A DNA stretch of 44,199 nucleotides from an uncultured Thiogranum sp. (GTDB lineage: Bacteria > Pseudomonadota > Gammaproteobacteria > DSM-19610): positions 1-44,199 of the forward strand of contig CAJXFW010000005.1 of the NCBI GenBank assembly GCA_913053655.1, in the 5' to 3' direction. The notes below the pieces were generated by a model, which did no database searches, was not told the origin of the DNA, and worked only from the letters and a program-made list of their open reading frames with translations. Shown piece after piece: positions 1-6,961 of the stretch. Both the position numbers and the translations under genes were made by a program. The stretch's first letter is position 1. The number at the start of each line of letters is the position of its first letter.

Positions 1-2
1 TT

Positions 3-95
3 TTCGACCGTGACGGCGCCGCGCGTCTGCTGGCCACAGGCGCAGACAGCGCCGGAAAAATCAGTATCGACATGAAACGGTTGCTCGACGGTTAA
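3..95 (+). CDS. C-terminal end of an unidentified protein, possibly SCO/SenC-like
   Basis: An open frame enters from the left edge and stops with TAA at 93-95, giving 30 residues that begin FDRDGAARLLATG and end DMKRLLDG. The pattern of a 'FDRDG.hRLL' strand, a short linker and a terminal 'DhKRLL' helix resembles the C-terminus of SCO1/SenC copper chaperones or related thioredoxin-fold proteins. That is a resemblance only, because none of the diagnostic CxxxC region is inside the window. The start lies outside. Confidence 0.4.
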   Translation, partial: FDRDGAARLLATGADSAGKISIDMKRLLDG

Positions 96-367
96 GGCGA
101 CGCATGGCCGAACTGGAAGGAACGTATTGCATGCCTAGCAACCCGTATGCTTGTTCGCTTACGGCCGTTGACGTTCAAAGGGTGTAAAAGCATAAACCCG
201 TTATTCGGTAAATTCCAACGCTGCGCGCCATGGAGAGCGAAGCGAGGGCACTATTAGGCTGTCGAAGATCGAGCGCCTTACGCGTCATATCCTGCGGGAA
301 ATGCCAACCCGCGCTGACCGGGTTTTCAGCCTTGTCCCCGACCACGGCATAGAATCGGTATTATGCG
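96..367. other. intergenic region without recognisable gene
   Basis: This gap lies between a plus-strand gene end and the 3' end of a minus-strand gene, so it is a convergent intergenic region. I see no open frame with family resemblance, no tRNA and no clear hairpin-plus-T-tract terminator. Confidence 0.5.
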
Positions 368-1009
368 TTAAATATCCCGCCCAAAGGTCAACATGATGGA
401 ATTGATCCCCTTATTATCCTTATCGAGTCCACCATTGGATACGTGATGAAAACGAAGGGATGAGAAGTAGCGCAGGTTATCGGTATCCAGGTACTCCAGG
501 CCGATACCTGCCTGAGGGTTGAAATTCCAATGGAGTCCCTGGCCATCGATACGAAATGAGGTGTAAATAAGCCCGATACCCGCCTCCACGTAGGGACGAA
601 GATGGCGAACCCCGGGATCCACCAGATAGCGATGCGCCAGCATGCCTGCCGAGACCATCACGCCATCATATTCCCCCCAGGCCTTGCCGATGGCCGATTC
701 AATTACCATCTTGAGTTTATTATGCGCCGGCTTTTTCCGGAAAAGCATATAGGGTCGCAGTGTGGAAAAAGACACCTGGGAAAAATAGGTGCCTTTACTG
801 GGGGTAACAAAACCACCTGCCCGCATACCGACACTGTAGCGGGTGGATGGTGTCACATCGAGCTGGGCTGCAAATACGGCTGCCGACTGGCAGCAAACGG
901 CCAGAACAGTTATCAGGAAACATTGGAATCTCGGAAGTGAATCTAATCGCTTAATTTCACCACCGTTCCCTTCAATGCCACGCCGGCCATGATGTTGCCT
1001 GCACCGCAT
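368..1009 (-). CDS. PagL-like lipid A 3-O-deacylase (acyloxyacyl hydrolase family)
   Basis: The protein is predicted to be an outer-membrane beta-barrel enzyme that removes the 3-O-linked acyl chain from lipid A. The mature part (about 165 residues) has the size of PagL. Near the C-terminus it carries the family's catalytic His-x-Ser motif as RFHHVSNGG, followed by an Asn/Gly-rich segment (NKGINSIMLTFG) that matches the PagL ending. A hydrophobic signal segment (FLITVLAVCCQSAAVFA) precedes the mature chain. The only ATG/GTG/TTG start in frame is at 1009. This makes the gene overlap the upstream secreted-protein gene by 67 bases and leaves a long N-terminal tail before the signal peptide, so an unusual start codon nearer the signal peptide is possible. 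The catalytic Glu expected after the HxS motif is not obvious to me. Confidence 0.75.
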   Translation of the reverse strand: MRCRQHHGRRGIEGNGGEIKRLDSLPRFQCFLITVLAVCCQSAAVFAAQLDVTPSTRYSVGMRAGGFVTPSKGTYFSQVSFSTLRPYMLFRKKPAHNKLKMVIESAIGKAWGEYDGVMVSAGMLAHRYLVDPGVRHLRPYVEAGIGLIYTSFRIDGQGLHWNFNPQAGIGLEYLDTDNLRYFSSLRFHHVSNGGLDKDNKGINSIMLTFGRDI

Positions 1010-1392
1010 TGGTAGGTGGTTTCACTGCTTGTTTCATCGCCCCGGTAATTTGACTTGATATTTATTATTGCGTTCCCGCCTTCCTTGTGGGCACGACTCT
1101 GTAATGTCAGTAGTGCAGAGAGGAATGCCCAGTTGCAGGCAGCTTCATCCGACTTGCCGAAGGCGTTGGTCTTCTTACTGGTACTGTATTCCCCCAGCGT
1201 TTGCACAACCTTCTTGCCTGGTTTCTGTGCTCCAAAGTACAATGGGATCGTTATTTTTGCCTTTGCGTCTGGCTGCGCCAGTCCTCCTTCGATGGGGAAA
1301 TCGTGTTGTGTATCGCGAGCCCATGCCGATGATCCGAAAACCATCAACGCCACCACCAGCAAAACGCCTCCCGATCTGTATCTTTTTTTCAT
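943..1392 (-). CDS. small secreted protein of the family often mislabelled 'excinuclease ATPase subunit'
   Basis: This 149-residue protein has a clean signal peptide (hydrophobic VLLVVALMVFGSSAWA, cleaved at AWA-RD) and a strong Shine-Dalgarno AGGAGG before ATG 1392. The segment with two separated Cys residues (CNWAFLSALLTLQSRAHKEG, then a TYQCGAG motif) and the strand GNAIINIKSNY resemble small periplasmic proteins of pseudomonads and vibrios that databases often call excinuclease subunits. They have nothing of UvrA, and I treat that name as a misannotation. The function is unknown. The gene lies upstream of the PagL-like gene and overlaps it, so the two are probably cotranscribed. Confidence 0.7.
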   Translation of the reverse strand: MKKRYRSGGVLLVVALMVFGSSAWARDTQHDFPIEGGLAQPDAKAKITIPLYFGAQKPGKKVVQTLGEYSTSKKTNAFGKSDEAACNWAFLSALLTLQSRAHKEGGNAIINIKSNYRGDETSSETTYQCGAGNIMAGVALKGTVVKLSD

Positions 1393-1569
1393 GCGTATCC
1401 TCCTCTATTCAATATTTAGGCACCGCCCGATTAAATATCCCCGATATCAAGGCCAGGGATTGCCTAACTCAAAGACTCAATGACAATTGAAAAACCGGCG
1501 GATTTCTTTTCAGGCGCCCGGACGTTGGCCTTTTTTGTCTGGATAATGGCTACAGCTGCTTTCACAACG

Positions 1570-2835
1570 TCACTGCCCCCCGGCATCGATCAGCTCAAGG
1601 ACCCGATCGATGACTCTGTCACTGGTCAGGATGGATGTATGGTTTTCGTTAAAGCCGTAAAAACCTGTGGCATCGGCCTGCGCCCGATAGTCGATCTCAC
1701 TGGCAATTTCAACGGTACCATCGTTGTTGGCCATCACCATACTGCACTCCCCATGCACCCCAAAGAGCAGGTAAAATTTTACTTCGTCTGGCAGCAGATC
1801 TTCATACATGTGCTGGAGAAATTCGCTGTCCGGGGATACGTCGTGCCAGTTTGGAACTACGATGGGCGCATATTTTACTCCAAGTGCCGCCGTACTCACA
1901 CCCCCCCACGGGGTTGACAGGGAAACAAATGTTTCTATATAGCTTTGCTGGTCTTCAGCCATGTTTTTTATGATAAAGGCCCGGGATACCAATCCTCCCA
2001 TGCTGTGGGCAACGACATGCAGCCTGTTAAACCGGTGCTCCGTGTGTAGTTCCTTGACAAGAATATTCAAGGCCTTGGCGATGGAATCCAGCTCCAGTCC
2101 GCTTGGATAATAGTAAAACCAGGGCTGGTATCGCTGCCCGTCCAGTTTTGCAACCATCGGTTTCCAGCCGACGGGGGTTCCGCTAGCTCCATGCACGAAT
2201 AACACCGGTATTTTGTCGGGATCGTACGGTTCAAGAAAAAAGATGCCAATGCCAATTTCTTTCAAAAATGAGAGGGGTTTCCAGTAACCAAGCGCTCCGT
2301 TTTCCTGGTCAAAAATTTCGTCATCCAGGGCGGCCACAACGCCGACCTTTTTGAACGACCTTGCCGCCAGGCTGCCTTCAACTACATTTCTTCGCATTCC
2401 GGCCGGGTAACCGCTTTTTTGTTTGAGTGTAATATCCAGTGCGTTCCTCGATTTAGTCCCGGCTGATGCCATCGCCTGTGCATCTACTGTAACCTCATCC
2501 GGTTTGCCAAACTGGCCATAGGTTTCCCCTTCATCATAGATGAGGTTATTGTTCGTATCTTCAAAAGCGGCGATATAATAGACACCTTCCCCAACGATGA
2601 AGGAATAGTGTCTGGTACTGTCCACTATCAAATACTGGATAACAGTTGTCCCGGCATCGACCTTTTGGTAAAGCGCCACCACGACCGGACCGGTTCCCGG
2701 CACTGTTTCCTCTATCTTGCCGATCAATCCGAAACTTGCCTCATATTCCGTCAGCTCCTTTTCAAGATGGTGAAAGGTGCAGCCACTGATGAGTATCGCT
2801 AAAAGCAGGCAGGATAAATAACTGTGTCGTACCAT
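1570..2835 (-). CDS. lipoprotein alpha/beta-hydrolase (lipase/esterase-like)
   Basis: This is a 421-residue lipoprotein with a lipobox (LLLAILISGC), so it is membrane-anchored and faces the periplasm or outside. The N-terminal ~160 residues form a separate domain containing DTNNNLIYDEGE, a calcium-loop-like acidic stretch. The C-terminal domain is an alpha/beta-hydrolase: oxyanion segment VLFVHGASGTP, nucleophile elbow VVAHSMGGL (Ser), a probable acid Asp in NNDGTVEIAS and the catalytic His in FNENHTSIL. The family suggests a lipase or esterase with unknown substrate. I chose ATG 2835 because GGGGAG sits about 10 bases upstream. ATG 2853, six codons earlier, lacks this. Part of the coding sequence for the N-terminal domain recurs as a fragment at 4090-4190. 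Confidence 0.85.
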   Translation of the reverse strand: MVRHSYLSCLLLAILISGCTFHHLEKELTEYEASFGLIGKIEETVPGTGPVVVALYQKVDAGTTVIQYLIVDSTRHYSFIVGEGVYYIAAFEDTNNNLIYDEGETYGQFGKPDEVTVDAQAMASAGTKSRNALDITLKQKSGYPAGMRRNVVEGSLAARSFKKVGVVAALDDEIFDQENGALGYWKPLSFLKEIGIGIFFLEPYDPDKIPVLFVHGASGTPVGWKPMVAKLDGQRYQPWFYYYPSGLELDSIAKALNILVKELHTEHRFNRLHVVAHSMGGLVSRAFIIKNMAEDQQSYIETFVSLSTPWGGVSTAALGVKYAPIVVPNWHDVSPDSEFLQHMYEDLLPDEVKFYLLFGVHGECSMVMANNDGTVEIASEIDYRAQADATGFYGFNENHTSILTSDRVIDRVLELIDAGGQ

Positions 2836-2895
2836 AATTTTTATTCTCCCCATTTACGCGCATACTTTTAATAGCCCGGTTCGGGTTCACCAAGA

Positions 2896-3031
2896 CTAGG
2901 GAACCTCTGATTATTTTTCATTGCGAGGAGCGAAGCGACGAAGCAATCTCTAACCGATTGATTATGGATGAGCAGATTGCCACGCTTCGCTCGCAATGAC
3001 GAAAATTTTGAATTAATCAGAGGTCCCCTAG
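2896..3031. repeat. MITE-like inverted-repeat element
   Basis: This 136-bp palindromic element has the left end CTAGGGAACCTCTGATTA (2896-2913) and the right end TTAATCAGAGGTCCCCTAG (3013-3031), which are near-complementary. Inside, a second pair of arms (ATTGCGAGGAGCGAAGCG near 2920 and CGCTTCGCTCGCAATGA near 2983) folds into a long hairpin. It has no coding capacity. Terminal repeats, small size and strong secondary structure fit a miniature inverted-repeat transposable element, and similar ATTGCGAGGAGCGAAG palindromes are common in bacterial genomes. It separates the lipase gene from the AT-rich lipoprotein island. Confidence 0.8.
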
Positions 3032-3123
3032 ATATATATCACGCAATCTGTAATGATCCAAGAGGTGTAAGATATGTTTTTGACTACTAAACAGTCAACG
3101 AGCTTGTTCAGAATATCCTGTTT

Positions 3124-3411
3124 GTGCTGACGCTGCTATGTGTAACAGCATATTCCACAGTGGGACGTGTCAGCAAAGTTCACCCAGATCCGTGCAAAAT
3201 AGCAATAGATTATTGGCACAGTGGAAGCGTCCAGGTCCGGGTCGCCGGTGGTGACGACGGGTTTGTCTCCTCCAATACATTTTCACAGCCGCTGGCCGCT
3301 TTAATTAACGCAAGCAGGGTGTTCGAATCTGCAGCATTGTCAGGAAATTCGGCCTACGAGTTCCGGGTAATGATTCGGACAAGTACCATTCGATTATTTA
3401 TATCTGCCTAA
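3124..3411 (+). pseudogene. truncated relative of the lipoprotein encoded at 5370-5918
   Basis: This GTG-started frame encodes 95 residues with a short hydrophobic start. Residues from about 33 on (SVQVRVAGGDDG, then ALINASRVFESAALSGNSAYEFRVMI) match, in order and spacing, the part of the downstream minus-strand lipoprotein reading SVQVQVSGGHDTG, ALVTSIEKSKLFTEI and NADYLLHVVLFD. The frame ends just where that protein continues with its conserved C-terminal half. I therefore read it as a truncated and probably non-functional paralogue. It lies 14 bases upstream of the next lipoprotein gene and could still be transcribed with it. Confidence 0.5.
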
Positions 3412-3424
3412 AGGGGAATAAGCA

Positions 3425-4069
3425 ATGCCACGGTTAATTACTTCAATTGCAATAATTCCAATTGCCATTTTATTTTTGACAGCCTGCGCCCCTGGGCCAA
3501 AGCAATACTCCATTCGCCTCACAGAGACACCATATTTACAAACTTCTCCAAGTAAGAGTGTTGTAGTTAATATCAGAAATGTAACTGATTCTCGTGAGTT
3601 TATTCCAAGTGGAGACAATCCTGACCTTCCTCAGTTGGCTACAGCAGAAAAAATTGACCCAGTAGTTATTTCCACTGCTACTGCTCAGGTTAGGAACGCG
3701 TTTGGAGATGTAATCTATGATCTTTTTACAGAGAAAAAGATCATCGCTATCGTTAAAAGCGCGATAGAAGAAAGTTTCAGGCGAGCGGGCTACACTGTTT
3801 CTAATGCTGCAACAAATGCCACCCCGGTTGACGTTAATATCATTCGCTTTTGGGCATATAATACTGGCGGCTTAGTGACCTTTCAATTTTACTTTGATAT
3901 CAGTGTTGAAATGACAGGAGATTTACCGGTTCTTCGAAAACAGAAAAAGTATTATTCAAGTATCAAGCTCAAAAGTGCATTTGGAGCAGGGTCTAGATCC
4001 TTCGAAAATACAATAAACAAAGGTATGGATAAATTTATTCGTGAATTAGCCGCCCAGTTGTTGGAATAA
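3425..4069 (+). CDS. lipoprotein of unknown function
   Basis: The gene encodes 214 residues with a clear lipoprotein signal (AILFLTAC lipobox, Cys at about residue 21). The mature chain has alternating beta and helical segments. It includes VVVNIRNVTDSREF near the N-terminus and a C-terminal helix (FIRELAAQLLE), a layout seen in several small lipoproteins that bind or assemble at the outer membrane. I do not recognise the exact family. A YajG-like relationship is possible but weak. The gene is noticeably AT-richer than its surroundings and lies in an island of lipoproteins, broken genes and repeats, which suggests horizontal acquisition. It begins 14 bases after the truncated lipoprotein frame, and no terminator is visible between them. 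Confidence 0.7.
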   Translation: MPRLITSIAIIPIAILFLTACAPGPKQYSIRLTETPYLQTSPSKSVVVNIRNVTDSREFIPSGDNPDLPQLATAEKIDPVVISTATAQVRNAFGDVIYDLFTEKKIIAIVKSAIEESFRRAGYTVSNAATNATPVDVNIIRFWAYNTGGLVTFQFYFDISVEMTGDLPVLRKQKKYYSSIKLKSAFGAGSRSFENTINKGMDKFIRELAAQLLE

Positions 4070-4089
4070 ATAGAGAATGGCCTTCAAAA

Positions 4090-4190
4090 GCGACCATAGG
4101 TTTCCCCTCCATCATAGATGAGGGATTGTCTGCATATTCAAAGACAGCGAGATAAAGACGCCTTTTCAAGGATGAAGGAGTAGTGCCACT
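4090..4190 (-). pseudogene. detached duplicate fragment of the lipase lipoprotein gene
   Basis: The plus-strand text from about 4094 (ATAGGTTTCCCCTCCATCATAGATGAGG) to about 4180 (GATGAAGGAGTAGTG) matches 2519-2610 inside the lipase-like gene, with scattered substitutions and a small gap. The corresponding text there is CATAGGTTTCCCCTTCATC and GATGAAGGAATAGTG. It keeps the same orientation and covers roughly codons 75-106 of the lipase. It has no start and no complete frame. It is therefore a short, decayed partial duplication that marks rearrangement within the island. Confidence 0.75.
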
Positions 4191-4202
4191 GATGTGGCAT
4201 CA

Positions 4203-4400
4203 CTACACTAGGTAGCGCAGCACCAGCCCGCGCTCAGTCCCGCCACGGGTAAGATACCGGAACCGCACCAGTGTCGTCCGGATCCGTCGGTAGCGCTCGT
4301 CCTTGTACCCAATGGGAAACTCGACCTCTGCAGTCCCTTCCAGGAAAGTGCAGATGTCGTCCAGTGTTTGAATCTTCTTGTCGCTCACGTACGTCACCAT
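4203..4400 (-). pseudogene. truncated N-terminus of an integrase/transposase-type protein
   Basis: This 65-residue frame starts MVTYVSDKKIQTLDDICTFL and continues through EGTAEVEF and VRFRYLTRGGTERGLVLRYL before an abrupt stop. The pattern 'TL..l..FLeGt.ev.F ... Y..i..tLvRFrY...g..eRGlVlRYL' is how a group of DDE integrase-core proteins begins, just before a helix-turn-helix and the catalytic domain. All catalytic parts are absent. The frame stops directly next to the duplicated lipase fragment. I infer the remnant of an insertion element; the family assignment is from memory of the N-terminal pattern. Confidence 0.55.
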
Positions 4401-4439
4401 AAGGTGACCACGAACAGAAAAACCCTCAGTTCAGGCTCA

Positions 4440-4840
4440 TTTCATATTGGACAAGGCGAATACTTGTTGTGTATTCACCTTGATCGGGATACGCTCATCA
4501 CATTCAATTTCCGTGGGATTTCGGCAACTTATATTGATGTGCGAGAAACCTTTCTTACAGCCTACAAAGCCGGACTTGAGGGCAAGGGGCTGATAGTCAA
4601 CATGTTGCTGCCTCAGGCAAACAAGGGTGATTGTGAATGGACGTCAACGTATAGCGCAAACTGGAGTTGGGATCTGACCATGATATATGCGCCTTGCAAA
4701 AATCTCGATTTACCATGATGACTGGCTCCATGGCGAAGCGCTTTTATGATTCAACGTCAGGCTCCGGCAGTTTTGGGAAGTTTATCAGCGCCGAGGAAAA
4801 GATCGAGGAAATGGTTGGTCAGCTGTTCCCTAGCCCGTAA
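4440..4840 (+). pseudogene. frameshifted small lipoprotein gene (N-terminus lost)
   Basis: Three successive reading frames join into one recognisable protein. The first runs VRETFLTAYKAGLEGKGL ... TSTYSANWSWDLTM up to 4682. After a one-base shift it continues YMRLAKISIYHDDWLHGEAL (4684-4743). After a second one-base shift it continues YDSTSGSGSFGKFISAEEKI ... EEMVGQLFP to TAA 4838-4840. The pattern 'W.WDLTMYM' followed by beta strands and a C-terminal 'EEMV' helix is shared with the intact lipoprotein at 5921-6364, so both belong to the same small-lipoprotein family. The signal peptide is missing. Two single-base insertions (about 4683 and 4741-4745) and the missing start make it non-functional. 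Confidence 0.7.
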
Positions 4841-4884
4841 ATAAATTGGCAAGTAACGCTTATATGGAAATAAGGAATCAACTT

Positions 4885-5283
4885 ATGAGTGTATTCAAAT
4901 CCATAGGCTTTATAACAGCGGTTGTATTCGCATTATTGTTGTCGGGCTGTAATACAGCGCCAATAAAAAATGTAAGCATCAATGATTTGTCCTTTATTGA
5001 TCGAAGTGTTACGCAAGATGAACTAGGTAAGGCAATAAAATATGCGGGAATCAAGCTGGGTTGGGAAATGACAACTGAAAAGCCCGGCGTGATTATAGCT
5101 ATTTTACATTTACGGAAACATATGGCTAAAACAAGAATAAATTACAATGCAGATGGATACAGCATTACTTATATGGATAGTACTAATCTAAATTATGACG
5201 GTCAGAATATTCACGCAAATTATAATCGATGGGTCAGAAATTTGGACCTGGAAATAAGAACACGTCTTGCTTCAATGGAATAA
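4885..5283 (+). CDS. small lipoprotein of unknown function
   Basis: This is a 132-residue lipoprotein with the signal VVFALLLSGC. The start at 4885 is supported by AAGGA seven bases upstream; an upstream in-frame ATG at 4846 has no such site. The mature protein contains NYNADGYSITYMDS, NLNYDGQNIHANYNRWV and a closing DLEIRTRL. Small gammaproteobacterial lipoproteins often show this 'YSI.Y.dS.NL.Yd...IH.nYN.WI..L' signature, but I know no assigned role. It is AT-rich compared with flanking genes, on the plus strand, and converges with the lipoprotein pair at 5370-6364. Confidence 0.75.
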   Translation: MSVFKSIGFITAVVFALLLSGCNTAPIKNVSINDLSFIDRSVTQDELGKAIKYAGIKLGWEMTTEKPGVIIAILHLRKHMAKTRINYNADGYSITYMDSTNLNYDGQNIHANYNRWVRNLDLEIRTRLASME

Positions 5284-5369
5284 TGGAGAGACGTACACTA
5301 TTTCCTGTCTGATTAATGATAGAAGAGACTGTCTCGCAAAGTTTAGTCGACTTACTCATCGAATAGAAA

Positions 5370-5918
5370 TCACAGATCCAGCTTGGAAAGCAGGTCAATA
5401 CCTTGTGCGATATTGTTTTTTGCTGCGCCTTCCGTTGCCAGCCTGATGCGGGTAACTCCGGCAAAGGCATCGGAGACACCTGCCGTATGTTGGGACTTGA
5501 TGGATTTTTTCCAGACTGTTTCACCATTACTGCGATTTATCAGCATCCAGGCGGCCTCCATACGCACCTCAAACGCCCCGCCGAACATAGGTTGCTCGAG
5601 ATCGAACAGTACGACATGAAGGAGGTAGTCGGCATTTTCATCCTGTTTGATTTCAGTAAAGAGTTTTGACTTTTCTATAGATGTCACCAAGGCTTCGGCG
5701 AACGCTTCATTGGAAATCTGTGATCGTTCCAAAGCACCTGTGTCATGTCCACCGGACACCTGGACCTGTACTGAATAGGGCTGCCTGTGTTGTAGATCGA
5801 TATTTTCAGCTGTCATCCCCACAGACTTGCTTGCAGAGGCGCAGCCCGACAGTTGGTTCACAACAAGAATGAAGCAGGCCAACAAAAAGGCAGTCCTGAT
5901 ATGGGGCTGATATTTCAT
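5370..5918 (-). CDS. lipoprotein of unknown function
   Basis: This 182-residue lipoprotein has the signal LVVNQLSGC. The mature part has SVQVQVSGGHDTG, then a helix ALVTSIEKSKLF, then NADYLLHVVLFDLEQP and AAWMLINRSNGETVWKKSI. That is the arrangement of lipoproteins whose core measures 'X-induced' beta sheets with one long helix, but I do not recognise a named family. ATG 5918 is preferred because AAGGA lies seven bases ahead. ATG 5924 overlaps the stop of the upstream lipoprotein gene as ATGA but sits too close to the ribosome site. Translational coupling to that gene is likely. A truncated relative lies at 3124-3411. Confidence 0.75.
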   Translation of the reverse strand: MKYQPHIRTAFLLACFILVVNQLSGCASASKSVGMTAENIDLQHRQPYSVQVQVSGGHDTGALERSQISNEAFAEALVTSIEKSKLFTEIKQDENADYLLHVVLFDLEQPMFGGAFEVRMEAAWMLINRSNGETVWKKSIKSQHTAGVSDAFAGVTRIRLATEGAAKNNIAQGIDLLSKLDL

Positions 5919-5920
5919 AA

Positions 5921-6364
5921 TCATTCCTTGGGAGCACCGTTAAAAATATTGGTTAATACTTCGTCCACCATCTCCTCCGGTGATTTTCTGGTTAACGAGG
6001 TGTGGAATGAGTTACCCTCGGCCAAGGGAAAGCCAGTGCCGGGTTCTCTGAAAGTTATGGTCAGCTCTATCATATACATCGTCAGATCCCAGACCCATTT
6101 ATCCTTATATGTCACAATGGCATCTGCATTCTCCGGAGCTGATTCTTCCGGACCAGTGGTAGTGGGATGGCCCAGTTCGTTCAGGCCGTTGGAAATCAAT
6201 TTATTGATGCCTCGTCCATCGGGTTTGAGCTTGACAACGTAGTATTCGTTAAGTGCACTCAGATCCGTGCCGGGGGTGGTTTGTGATGTGGCCCGGTTAA
6301 CGGCGCAGCCGCTAAGCGACAGGATGAAAATAAAAACAGCAAGTACCGAGTGCTGAATTTTCAT
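5921..6364 (-). CDS. small lipoprotein (W-x-W-DLTMYM family)
   Basis: The gene encodes 147 residues with the lipobox LSLSGC. The centre reads DAIVTYKDKWVWDLTMYMIE, followed by strands LTITFREPGTG and a C-terminal helix ending EEMVDEVLTNIF. It is probably a periplasm-facing outer-membrane lipoprotein, with no function assigned in my knowledge. The gene is the first of a two-gene minus-strand unit and its stop overlaps the start region of the next lipoprotein gene. A frameshifted member of the same family lies at 4440-4840 on the other strand, which suggests an old duplication or repeated acquisition. Confidence 0.75.
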   Translation of the reverse strand: MKIQHSVLAVFIFILSLSGCAVNRATSQTTPGTDLSALNEYYVVKLKPDGRGINKLISNGLNELGHPTTTGPEESAPENADAIVTYKDKWVWDLTMYMIELTITFREPGTGFPLAEGNSFHTSLTRKSPEEMVDEVLTNIFNGAPKE

Positions 6365-6961
6365 TTTATAACCTCGTTTTATTTTCGTGACTGGTCAATA
6401 TGTATTCTGCGGGAATGCACTGGCCACCAGAGCGGTTGTATAAACTGTATCCGCCAATGCAAGGTCCACAACTCCTTAATCTTGCAGCCTGATCGAGTAA
6501 TTTCTGGAAGGCGCGCTCATGCTGGCCATTGCTTTTGATGGGATCACCAACAGCAGTTGACAATAGCAAGCCCCACGATGACGAAGCACGTAATCAACGA
6601 TTAACCCGGCACGCCAGCGACGGCATCGTTGTAAGCCCTGTTTACACGGGTAGAGACCCTATCGGGGTATAGTTAAAGAGTTGACAGCATCCACGAAGAA
6701 GGCTGCACCTCCAGCAGCGTTCCCAGCAAACAGCAACGACTGGACACCCCCACAACATCTGACATGTGTTTTGTTTCCAGCGTTACTTCTTTTGAACAGT
6801 TAATACCACTGTGCGGGTAATGTCAATCTCTCTCTTAGTAGGAGAAAGAGGTAACTTCGTGACGAAGCCAGCTACAGCCCAGAGAAAATTACAAGGTGCT
6901 GGCAGAACTGGCCGCAGTCAAAATGACCGGGTAGAAAGCCGGGCTATCCTGAGCGCATTAT
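6365..6961. other. about 600 bases without a supported gene
   Basis: This interval lies between the start of the lipoprotein unit and the end of the halogenase-like gene, both on the minus strand. It should hold the lipoprotein promoter and the halogenase transcript end. Short frames in it show no family resemblance. I do not see a convincing promoter pair or terminator hairpin with a T-tract. Confidence 0.5.

Noticed and set aside
6366-6569. 67-residue minus-strand frame in the gap upstream of the lipoprotein pair
   Set aside because: It has no ribosome site, no signal peptide and no recognisable domain, and ends just before the lipoprotein start. It is probably leader DNA.
6622-6850. Possible small RNA or riboswitch in the gap before the halogenase end
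   Set aside because: Some short complementary stretches exist (CTCTCT / AGAAAGAG near 6830), but there is no stable stem with T-tract and no known riboswitch core.
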